DNA of 64,000 nt from Mesorhizobium sp. NZP2077 (lineage in GTDB: Bacteria > Pseudomonadota > Alphaproteobacteria > Rhizobiales > Rhizobiaceae), in NCBI RefSeq assembly GCF_013170805.1, contig NZ_CP051293.1, forward strand, positions 3,416,001 to 3,480,000. The letters run 5' to 3'. Position 1 is the stretch's first letter, and every line of letters starts with the position of its first letter. The position numbers and the translations under genes were made by a program. Below, one piece after another: positions 17,476 to 25,262 of this stretch. The notes under the pieces are model-generated. The model searched no databases. It was not told the origin of the DNA and saw nothing but the letters and a program-made list of their open reading frames with translations.

Positions 17476-17979
17476 TCACGCGCGACGCGCCGGCTCGGCC
17501 TGGTGGAGATAGCCGGTGAACGTGTCGGGAGACGTGGGCTTCGACAATTGGGTGACGATGCGGCCGATCTCGCCGCGATGATAGCCGCCATGGGTGATGA
17601 CGTGAGCCAACATCTCCTCGCGCGACATTTGCCCGGGACTGCCACTCGTAAAGGTGAAGGGGATCGTCGCGGCCAGCTCTTCGGGCTTCAACTCTTCGAC
17701 ATAGCGCAGGTACCACCGATCCGTTTCGGCGATTGCCTTGGACAGTTCGACGAGTGTCGGCGTGCTGCTCGTGCCGGTGTCCCGATAGGCATGCTTCTTC
17801 TTCTCGACGTTCGAGGCAAAGATCCGGTCGACGACATGGGCGTGATTGATGGTTTCGAGGATCGCGCCAAGCTGCTCGTTGGGTAGCTCATCCTCGATCT
17901 CGGCCAGCAAAGCGAGCAATTCACCATCGGCCCAGCTTTTGTAGCGGAACAGGGACAGAAGCAGTGTCTTGCTGCTCAT
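17476..17979 (-). CDS. DinB family protein
   Basis: 167 residues in a four-helix bundle pattern of the DinB/YfiT superfamily. The three metal-binding histidines are visible in INHAHVVDRIF (first helix), and in LAHVITHGGYHRGEI (last helices). Members are metal-dependent enzymes, often thiol transferases or hydrolases, though most are uncharacterised. Divergent from a TetR regulator with a perfect palindrome between them, so it is probably repressed by that TetR. The start at 17979 leaves the operator outside the coding region. Confidence 0.85.
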   Translation of the reverse strand: MSSKTLLLSLFRYKSWADGELLALLAEIEDELPNEQLGAILETINHAHVVDRIFASNVEKKKHAYRDTGTSSTPTLVELSKAIAETDRWYLRYVEELKPEELAATIPFTFTSGSPGQMSREEMLAHVITHGGYHRGEIGRIVTQLSKPTSPDTFTGYLHQAEPARRA

Positions 17980-18016
17980 AATGGGTCTCTCATTGGCTTG
18001 GGTTGCGGGCTTGGGT

Positions 18017-18040
18017 AAATGTGAGCTGACAGTCACATTT
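18017..18040. promoter_or_regulatory. palindromic operator between DinB and TetR genes
   Basis: AAATGTGA-N8-TCACATTT, a perfect 8-bp inverted repeat in the 79-base space between the divergent starts at 17979 and 18059. Symmetry, position and the presence of a TetR gene indicate a shared repressor-binding site; binding is inferred. Confidence 0.65.
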
Positions 18041-18058
18041 TGATTGGGAAGCCCTGAT

Positions 18059-18688
18059 ATGGCTACTCGCGTTCCCTCAGAGCAGGCAAACGTGCGCAAA
18101 GCGCCACGGCAGCAGCGTTCGCGTGCGACCGTGGACACGATTGTGGAGGCGGCGGCTCGCGTTCTGGCGCGGCGCGGCTGGGCGGATTTCACCACCAATG
18201 AAACGGCGTCGGTGGGTGGTGTCAGCGTCGGCTCGATCTACCAGTATTTTCCCAACAAGCTGGCGCTGGCGGAAGAGATCCGCAAACGCCATCTCGACGC
18301 GGTGCTGGCGGCGATTTCCGGGCCCGATAAGAGCGACGCGGCAATCACGCTCGAACACCGGGCAGCAAGGCTGATCGATGGTGTCGTCGCCGCCCATAAT
18401 GTCGATCAGGATCTGCATCGGGTCCTGCTCGACGAGGTGCCGCTTGCCGCCCGCTCGACGCAGGATCAGTTCGAGGCGGAATATCTGCGCCGCTACCGGA
18501 GTGTGATTGTATCGGCCGCGGGCAAGACCGACCCCGGGCGTGATGACATTGCCGGACGTGTGCTTTCGGGCGCCGTCGAAGGGGTCGTGCACAGCGCGGC
18601 ACGACATGGCGAACTCGATTCACCGGCATTGCGGGCCGAACTCATCGAACTGGTCTGTGCGTATCTGCGCGGCCGATCCGCGTGCTGA
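18059..18688 (+). CDS. TetR/AcrR family transcriptional regulator
   Basis: 209 residues. The N-terminal helix-turn-helix domain (about 15-65) contains TNETASVGGVSVGSIYQYFPNK, the TetR recognition pattern; the rest is a helical ligand-binding domain ending LIELVCAYLRG. The ATG at 18059 follows GGGAAG seven bases upstream; the TTG at 18044 is less likely. Probably represses itself and the divergent DinB gene through the palindrome in between. Ligand unknown. Confidence 0.92.
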   Translation: MATRVPSEQANVRKAPRQQRSRATVDTIVEAAARVLARRGWADFTTNETASVGGVSVGSIYQYFPNKLALAEEIRKRHLDAVLAAISGPDKSDAAITLEHRAARLIDGVVAAHNVDQDLHRVLLDEVPLAARSTQDQFEAEYLRRYRSVIVSAAGKTDPGRDDIAGRVLSGAVEGVVHSAARHGELDSPALRAELIELVCAYLRGRSAC

Positions 18689-18818
18689 TCGGCATGGTGT
18701 CAGCCTTCGAAGGCATCGGGAGCAAGAAAAGGCGCGTCTTGACCGCGCCACCATTCGGGTCGAGGCTCCTGCGACGGCAAGCCTGAAAAGACAGGCGTGC
18801 CGGCTGAGGAGGACTGTC

Positions 18819-19340
18819 ATGGCCATTTCACGCAAGGAAGAAGCCCGCGCGCTGAGCGCCGATGAGAAGGAATTGGTGGAGAAATCGCACCATCCCGCGG
18901 TGCAGGACCTTTCCGACGCCGACCTTTCCGGTCTGCTCAAGCTGCTGCGCGAGCGGCGCGACAAGGCGCAGAGTGAAGCGCACCGGCGCCGGCGTGAAAT
19001 ACGCGGCAAGAGCGCGCCCAAGGGCGCCGCGCCCTCGAAGGCCGATGGCGGTTCGCAGGTCAAGCTCGCGACACTGGCCATGGCGATGCGACGGCTGAAT
19101 GGCGAGGCCGAGCGGCGGCGCCAGCTGGCGGCTCGCATTTCGCTGGTCGGGAATGCGCGCAAGGCACTGGCCATGAAGCAAAATGCGCCGGCGGACGGTC
19201 CCGCGCACAATTCGCGGACGGCTCACAAGGGCATGCGGGCCGAGGCCAACGAGCGGGCGCCGAAGCTGGTCCGGCCGGCGGAACTCGGCCGGCAGCGCAA
19301 GGCGGGCAAGGTGGCGCAAGCCAAGCGCGACGCACGCTGA
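18819..19340 (+). CDS. highly basic hypothetical protein
   Basis: 173 residues with GAGGAGG just before the ATG; upstream residues of the longer frame look non-coding. The protein is rich in Lys, Arg and Ala, predicted helical, without signal or membrane segment. Residues 25-55 (HPAVQDLSDADLSGLLKLL) form a structured helix, followed by long basic tails resembling nucleic-acid-binding or histone-like sequences. The role is unknown; it stands alone between a TetR gene and the convergent DyP peroxidase. Confidence 0.65.
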   Translation: MAISRKEEARALSADEKELVEKSHHPAVQDLSDADLSGLLKLLRERRDKAQSEAHRRRREIRGKSAPKGAAPSKADGGSQVKLATLAMAMRRLNGEAERRRQLAARISLVGNARKALAMKQNAPADGPAHNSRTAHKGMRAEANERAPKLVRPAELGRQRKAGKVAQAKRDAR

Positions 19341-19402
19341 ACTCACGCGGAGCAACGGCGTGCTGAAACCTCAGCATGCCGTTGTGGGGTACAACGCGGC
19401 GG

Positions 19403-20386
19403 CTACCGTGTGGCTGGCTTCTCCTGCGCGCCCTCGACAAGGGCCTGCAGCATAGGGCGGGTCGGCGCGAAGAATGTCGTGCCGGTCTGCGGCGTCGAGA
19501 CATCGAGCAGCCGGTCGTAGGCGCCTGGCGGGTCCCCGATATACATGCGCTGCAGCATCTTTTCGGTGACCCAGAGATACCTTGAATAGCCGATGAAGTA
19601 GGTTCCGAACTCGTTCTGCCCAGGCCTGCCGAACGGCATGTTGTCGCGCAAAATGTCGTATTCGTTGCCGTCGGCATCCTCGATCGTGGCCAGCGATTTG
19701 TGCGATTTGCGCGGCGCGTCGTCATCGTCGATCTCGATGTTGTCGATCTTGGTGCGGCCGATGATCGCCTCCTGCTCGGGCGTCGGAATGCGCGCCCAGG
19801 CCTGCATGTCGTGCAGATATTTCTGGACGACCACATAGGAGCCGCCGGCAAAGTCGGCATCCTCGTCGCCGACCAGCGCCGAGGCGGGCAGGTCGAGGCC
19901 GGTCGGGTTGGCGGTGCCGTCGACAAAACCGAGCAGGTCGCGGGCGTCGAAATAGCGAAAGCCGGTCACTTCGTCGACGACGGTCACATCAGGACCGAGC
20001 CGGTCAAGCAGGATACGCTCGAACTCGAAACACAAGTCGGGCCGTTCGGCGCGGATGTGGAAGAGAAGGTCGCCCGCTGTCGACGGCGCCGAATGGACCG
20101 CTCCCTTGATCGGTGCGAACGCTTTCAACTCCAGCGGCCGCCGGCCGGGGCTGAGCCGGTCCCAGAGATCGCGGCCGATGCCGGCAATGCAGGACAGGCG
20201 GCCGCCAAGGTCACGGAAGCCGACATTCTTGACCAGATCGTCAAGTTCGCCGAGCACGGAGCAGACCTTGGCCAGAGCCGTTTGGTCGCCGCCGACGGAG
20301 ACTACAAGGAAAATCGCCGACTGCGAAAGCGGCGCATCCACGCTCTGCGCGTCGATCGGCACGCGGTCCCAGTTCTTGCCCGACAT
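19403..20386 (-). CDS. Dyp-type heme peroxidase (YfeX-like)
   Basis: 327 residues. The family signature GFVDGTANP (153-161) carries the catalytic Asp; a probable proximal heme His lies in VVVQKYLHDMQAW, followed by RTKIDNIEIDD as in YfeX proteins. There is no signal peptide, so it is cytoplasmic. Dyp peroxidases use hydrogen peroxide to oxidise porphyrinogens, dyes or phenols. GGAG lies nine bases before the ATG. No encapsulin gene is adjacent and the C-terminus (QEKPATR) lacks an obvious encapsulin-targeting signal. Confidence 0.92.
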   Translation of the reverse strand: MSGKNWDRVPIDAQSVDAPLSQSAIFLVVSVGGDQTALAKVCSVLGELDDLVKNVGFRDLGGRLSCIAGIGRDLWDRLSPGRRPLELKAFAPIKGAVHSAPSTAGDLLFHIRAERPDLCFEFERILLDRLGPDVTVVDEVTGFRYFDARDLLGFVDGTANPTGLDLPASALVGDEDADFAGGSYVVVQKYLHDMQAWARIPTPEQEAIIGRTKIDNIEIDDDDAPRKSHKSLATIEDADGNEYDILRDNMPFGRPGQNEFGTYFIGYSRYLWVTEKMLQRMYIGDPPGAYDRLLDVSTPQTGTTFFAPTRPMLQALVEGAQEKPATR

Positions 20387-20517
20387 CCGAAAATCTCCGC
20401 TTTTCCCGAATTTGTTTCAGATCGCCCGGGATGACGCAATACGCGATGAATTGCCTCTTTATCGACACGCGGATGCGGGTAGAGTGCGGCAGATTTCAAT
20501 CAACCTGTTCGGAGCTT

Positions 20518-23500
20518 ATGCTCGCACGCCTGTTCGTGATCTTTGGTGGCCTGTTTGTGCTGGTGCTGTGCGCGGCGCTGGTGGTGCCGTATTTTGTCGA
20601 CTGGACCGGCTACCGCGCCGAATTCGAGCGCGAGGCGAGCGCCATCCTCGGTCGCAAGGTGACCGTGCAGGGCGATGCCACGGCAAGGCTGCTGCCGTTC
20701 CCTTCGGTGACGTTCTCCAATGTCGCCGTCGCTGGTGGTCCCAACGGCCAGCCAGCGATGACCGTCGAGACGTTTTCGATGGATGCCGAACTAGCGCCCT
20801 TCCTGCGCGGCGAAGTGCTGATCTTCGACATGCGGCTGGTGCGGCCGAAGGCGACGATCGACATTGCCAATGACGGAACCGTCGACTGGGCGATGCGGCC
20901 ATCCTCGCCCTTCGACCTCAACCAGATCTCCATCGAGAAGCTGACGGTGACGGAAGGGCAGATCGAACTGCGCCATGCCGCCGGCGGGCGCAGCCATATC
21001 TTTTCCGAGATCAACTCGACCATTTCGGCCAAATCCCTGGCCGGCCCTTGGCGCATGGACGGCACGTTGCGGCTGGATGGGTTGCGCACCACGGTCGCGG
21101 CGTCGACCGGCAAGGCCGAAGGCAACGGCCAGATGCGGCTCCGGCTGAAGGCAGATCCCGATGCCTATCCGCTGGTCATCGAGACCGACGGCAATGCCGG
21201 CATCGTCAACGGTGCCGCCATCTATTCCGGCCAGTTCAAGATCTCCGGCGCCGACAAGAACAGCGCCGAGCTGCGCGGCACCGATGGCGAGACGGTGAAG
21301 GTCAGCACCGGCAAGCCCGATCCGGGCTTCCGGTTGAACGGCAAGTTCTCGCTCGACCACCAGAAGCTTGGTGTCGATGAATTCCGTTTCGAGACCGGGC
21401 CGCTGGACAATCCCTACACCGCCGACGGCAAGGCCTCTGTCGATCTCGGGCTGAAGCCGAACTTCGCCATCGAAGCCAATGGCGCGCAGGTGCAGTTGGA
21501 CGAGGCGGTGGGTGCGCCGGCCGGCGCCGGCCTGACACTGGATCAGCGTATTGCGGGGCTGGAGCAGGCGTTGCTCGATCTGCCGAAGCCGACCATTCCC
21601 GGCACTGTCGAGGTCAAGCTGCCGGCAGTGGTGGCCGGCGATACCACGGTGCGTGACGTGCATCTCTCGGCCGAGCCGGTCGACGGTGGCTGGTCGGTGA
21701 AATCGCTCGCCGCGACACTGCCAGGCCGCACCACGCTGGAAGCAAGCGGCATGCTGGTGCTCAACGTGCAGAGCCATTTCGGCTTTACCGGCTCGTTGCT
21801 GTTGGCCGTGGCGCAACCTTCGGGTTTTGCAGCGTGGCTGTCGAAGGATGTCGACGAAGCGATCCGCCGTCTGCCCGCTGCCGGCTTCAAAGCCAAGGTC
21901 GACCTTTCGGAAAACCACCAGGCCTTCAGTGATCTCGAATTGATCCTGGGCAAGGCGAAGTTTTCCGGCCGTATCGATTCCAGCCAACCTGGCGATGCAA
22001 AGCCCTCGGTGCTGATGCGGCTCGAGGGCGGCGAACTCGATGTCGACGGGCTGGCGGCCTTCGCGTCGATCTTCGTCAGCGACAAGGGCGCCAACCGTTT
22101 TGCCAACAGCGACCTCGATTTCCAGATCAAGGCCGGGCCGGTCAGTGCCGGCGGGCTCACAGCCGATACGGTCGACACGGCGCTGAGGCTGCGCGACGGC
22201 TTGCTTGAAGTCGACCGGCTCTCGGTTGGCGGGCTGGCCGGCGCCTCGATCAGCGCCACGGGCCGGATCAAGGATTTTCCGGCGAGCCCCACCGGCAAGC
22301 TCGATGCATCAATTGTCGCCGTCGACCTGAAGCCGCTGATCGACGTTGCCGCACAGCATTATCCAGACAATGGCGTGCTGAAAGGGCTGGCGAGCCGAGC
22401 AGCGGCCTATCCCGACCTGTTCCAGGACGCACGCGTCGACATTGTGGTGAGCGCCGCCGACAATGGTGACGGTACAACAGGCCTGGCGGTGAGCGGGCAA
22501 GGCAAGGCCGGCGGCTCAGCCTTTTCCGCCTCGCTGTCGGGGAAGGGAGCGCCGGACAAGCTTCTCGACGCGCCGGTCACACTGACCTTCAACGCCAAAA
22601 ACCCCGATGCCACGGCGCTACTCGCGCTTTACGGCCTGCCGGCGCTGCCGCTTGGCATGCTGGGCGAGGCAACGACTGATATTTCGGCCAAGGGCACATT
22701 TGGCGGTGGCCTGACGACAAGTTTCAGCCTCGCCGGCAATGACTTCAAGGCCGGCTTCGAAGGCACGATCGCCGATACGCCGCAAGGCCCTACCGCCAAG
22801 GGCAAGATCAACATCGATGCCGCCGATATCGAGCCATGGCTGATGACGTCAGGCATCGGCCTGCCGGGCATGGGGGCGGGCATGTCGACCTCGCTCTCGG
22901 CGCAAGGCGACTATGGCAACGGGCTGCTGGTGCTGGACAATGTCAGCGGCGCCATCAACGAGGCGGCCGTGTCCGGTGACGTCAACGTCGATATCAAGGA
23001 CGGCGTGCCGCATCTGGCCGGTGCGCTGGCTCTCGACGAACTCGACCTCGATCCAATGGCGGTGGCGCTGTTCGGCGATTCCGCTTTTCTTGCCGACAAA
23101 AATGGGGCCGACAAAAATGGGGCCGACAAAAATGGGGCCGACAAAAATGGGGCTGACAAAGATGCGGCTGACAAAAATGCGGCCGACAAGGGCGCGAGCG
23201 ACAAGGGCGGCGCTTGGCCGGCCGCTCCCTTCAGCCAGAAATCCAGCCTGCCGTTCACCGCTGACCTCGACCTGACGACGGCGGCACTGGCCGCCGGCCG
23301 GTTCGCCACCGCCTATGATGCGTCCTTTGCGCTGAAGCTCGACCAGGAGGGTATCCGCGTTTCGGATATCAAGGCAAAATTCCTTGGTGGCGCACTGACC
23401 GGCCTATTCGAGTTGAAGAACAATGACGGCACCGGGCTTTTCACCGGCCAGATGAAACTGGCGGGTGCCGATCTGGCAAACGTGTTGCCGGATGCCGGCA

Positions 23501-24549
23501 TTGGCGGCATCGGCGATTTTTCGACGACGCTGTCGACCAGCGGCAAGTCGGTCGATGGGATGATCGCGGCACTGTCCGGCTCGGGCACCGCGACGCTGAA
23601 AGGGCTGCAGGTCGCCGGTGTCAACCCCGATGCGTTCAGCACTTTGCTGGCCAAGGCGGATGCGATCGGGCGCGACATCGACGCGGCCAAGACCGCCGGC
23701 TTTGCGCCTGACATTGCCGCCGATGGCAGCTTTGCCGCCGGGAATGCCGACATCGCTTTCACCATTGCCGGCGGCACGCTCAGGGCGCCGCCGATCAGCC
23801 TCGAAAACCCGGCGGCGACCTTGTCCGCCGATATCACGGCTGATCTCAACGCCAGCACGGTTTCCGCGAAGGGCGCGATCACCTATCGGCCCGGCGACGA
23901 GGCGCTTGTCGGCTCCGAGCCGACCGTCAATTTCACCGCCGAAGGGCCATTTGGTGCCGTGAAGCGTCAGTTCGATAGCGAGCCTTTGGCGCAGTTCCTG
24001 ACCCAGCGCGCGCTGGAAAAGGAACAGCAGCGCGTCGAGGCGATGCAGGCGGCATTGCTGGAGAAGCAGCGGCTGCGGCGTGAGGTGCACTATTACGCAG
24101 CGCTGCAGGATGCACGCGACAAGGCCGCCGAGGAACTGCGTCAACAGGAAGAGGCGGCGCGGCTGAAGGCGGAGGCGGACGCCAAGGCGAAAGCGGAGGC
24201 TGACGCCCAGGCAAAGGCTGAAGCCGACGCCAAGGCTCAGGCTGACGCGGAGGCCAAAGCCAAGGCGGATGCCGACGCGAAGGCCAAGGCTGATGCTGAT
24301 GCAAAGGCCGGGGCAGAGCAGCAGGCGGCCGACGAGGCAGCCAAGGCGCAGGCCGATGAAGAACAGCGGAAGAGCGCCGAGGAGGCGAAGCGTATCGCTT
24401 CGCAGGAAAAAGCGCGACTAGAGGCTGAACGCAAGGCCGCCAAGTCGAAGGTCGAGCGCGTGCCGCTCCCGGAAGCCAGCGACAATCCGCCGGCCAAGCC
24501 GAAGGCCAATCCGTTCACGATCGACAATCTGATGAAGTCGTTGCAGTAG
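20518..24549 (+). CDS. AsmA family protein with pentapeptide repeats and long Ala/Lys/Asp/Glu-rich tail
   Basis: 1343 residues from ATG 20518. One N-terminal membrane helix (MLARLFVIFGGLFVLVL) is followed by the AsmA N-terminal domain (YRAEFEREASAILGRKV) and a long beta-rich periplasmic region, then the AsmA C-terminal domain (about 980-1150, with FSTTLSTSGKSVDGMIAALSGSGTATL). AsmA-like proteins are thought to bridge the envelope and move phospholipids. Two oddities: eight tandem 15-bp units encode ADKNG-type pentapeptides near residue 860-900, and the last 180 residues form a repetitive charged coiled coil (KAEADAKAKAEADA), an unusual extension for the family. Confidence 0.9.
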   Translation: MLARLFVIFGGLFVLVLCAALVVPYFVDWTGYRAEFEREASAILGRKVTVQGDATARLLPFPSVTFSNVAVAGGPNGQPAMTVETFSMDAELAPFLRGEVLIFDMRLVRPKATIDIANDGTVDWAMRPSSPFDLNQISIEKLTVTEGQIELRHAAGGRSHIFSEINSTISAKSLAGPWRMDGTLRLDGLRTTVAASTGKAEGNGQMRLRLKADPDAYPLVIETDGNAGIVNGAAIYSGQFKISGADKNSAELRGTDGETVKVSTGKPDPGFRLNGKFSLDHQKLGVDEFRFETGPLDNPYTADGKASVDLGLKPNFAIEANGAQVQLDEAVGAPAGAGLTLDQRIAGLEQALLDLPKPTIPGTVEVKLPAVVAGDTTVRDVHLSAEPVDGGWSVKSLAATLPGRTTLEASGMLVLNVQSHFGFTGSLLLAVAQPSGFAAWLSKDVDEAIRRLPAAGFKAKVDLSENHQAFSDLELILGKAKFSGRIDSSQPGDAKPSVLMRLEGGELDVDGLAAFASIFVSDKGANRFANSDLDFQIKAGPVSAGGLTADTVDTALRLRDGLLEVDRLSVGGLAGASISATGRIKDFPASPTGKLDASIVAVDLKPLIDVAAQHYPDNGVLKGLASRAAAYPDLFQDARVDIVVSAADNGDGTTGLAVSGQGKAGGSAFSASLSGKGAPDKLLDAPVTLTFNAKNPDATALLALYGLPALPLGMLGEATTDISAKGTFGGGLTTSFSLAGNDFKAGFEGTIADTPQGPTAKGKINIDAADIEPWLMTSGIGLPGMGAGMSTSLSAQGDYGNGLLVLDNVSGAINEAAVSGDVNVDIKDGVPHLAGALALDELDLDPMAVALFGDSAFLADKNGADKNGADKNGADKNGADKDAADKNAADKGASDKGGAWPAAPFSQKSSLPFTADLDLTTAALAAGRFATAYDASFALKLDQEGIRVSDIKAKFLGGALTGLFELKNNDGTGLFTGQMKLAGADLANVLPDAGIGGIGDFSTTLSTSGKSVDGMIAALSGSGTATLKGLQVAGVNPDAFSTLLAKADAIGRDIDAAKTAGFAPDIAADGSFAAGNADIAFTIAGGTLRAPPISLENPAATLSADITADLNASTVSAKGAITYRPGDEALVGSEPTVNFTAEGPFGAVKRQFDSEPLAQFLTQRALEKEQQRVEAMQAALLEKQRLRREVHYYAALQDARDKAAEELRQQEEAARLKAEADAKAKAEADAQAKAEADAKAQADAEAKAKADADAKAKADADAKAGAEQQAADEAAKAQADEEQRKSAEEAKRIASQEKARLEAERKAAKSKVERVPLPEASDNPPAKPKANPFTIDNLMKSLQ
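23092..23211 (+). repeat. 15-bp tandem repeat inside the AsmA gene
   Basis: Eight units of gccgacaaaaatggg; the first four are identical, the last four diverged (Asn to Asp, Lys or Ala codons). The unit keeps the frame and encodes A-D-K-N-G. The A-rich unit stands out against the GC-rich surroundings. Copy number changes by slippage would alter a linker without a frameshift. Confidence 0.9.
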
Positions 24550-24675
24550 GGCACTCACCCGAGGGCTGTTGCCTTCCGCGTTGATTGCCTCGCTTTGCTG
24601 GCTTCTGATCGTTTGGACGTTGCGGAGAGGCCAAAGGATTCGGGCGCCGAAAAAACAAGCGCAGATGCCTGGGCG

Positions 24676-25113
24676 TCACTCGCGGCCCTGATCGAGCAAG
24701 CGCCTCAGCATCGGTTCTATGCGCGAGAGCTCGTCGAGATGCGTTGCCGACAGCTCGGCCAGACAATCGTCGGCGCGCTCGGTCAGCCGCAGTAGCACGC
24801 GGCGATGGTCGTCCTTGTCCTGATCCCGCACGACCAGTCCCGCCTCGCCGAGCCGGTTGACCAGTTCGACCGCGCTGTGGTGGCGGATGCGCAGGCGCTC
24901 CGCCAGGTCGCCGATCGCCACTGGTCCGCCGCCCGGGAAACCCTTGATCGCGAGCAGCGCCTGATGCTGGCGCGGTGTGAGGCCGGCGTCTTCCGCCTGG
25001 ATCTGGCTGAATTCGAGAAAGCGGCGGATCAGGTAGCGGAACTCGGACAGCCGCTCGTAATCGGCCTGTTTGATGGCGGGGCGTGATTTCGGCGGCTGCG
25101 TCATTCCAGACAT
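24676..25113 (-). CDS. MarR family transcriptional regulator
   Basis: 145 residues from the ATG at 25113 (ATGs at 25122 and 25104 are equally possible; one at 25188 would overlap the operator). A winged-helix domain (about 45-120) includes TPRQHQALLAIKGFP, AIGDLAERLRIRHHSAVELVNRL and the wing VVRDQDKDDHRRVLLRLT, all typical of MarR. Divergent from a CLC channel gene, with a near-perfect palindrome in between, so autorepression and control of the channel gene are likely. Ligand unknown. Confidence 0.9.
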   Translation of the reverse strand: MSGMTQPPKSRPAIKQADYERLSEFRYLIRRFLEFSQIQAEDAGLTPRQHQALLAIKGFPGGGPVAIGDLAERLRIRHHSAVELVNRLGEAGLVVRDQDKDDHRRVLLRLTERADDCLAELSATHLDELSRIEPMLRRLLDQGRE

Positions 25114-25168
25114 TTGTTCCATTCCGGCAAAAGGCTCAAACGGTTTTGATGCAAAACCAGCTTGAATT

Positions 25169-25187
25169 TGTATCGTGTTACGATACA
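25169..25187. promoter_or_regulatory. MarR-type operator between marR-like and CLC genes
   Basis: TGTATCGT-N3-ACGATACA, a perfect 8-bp inverted repeat in the divergent promoter region. Its size and AT-rich arms suit a MarR dimer; binding by the adjacent regulator is inferred. Confidence 0.65.
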
Positions 25188-25262
25188 TAGCGAGCCGTCA
25201 AAGCCGCCGGCGTCTTTGCCGTGCCGCAAATCCGAGATCCGGCCGCCGCCAGAAAGCCAGCC

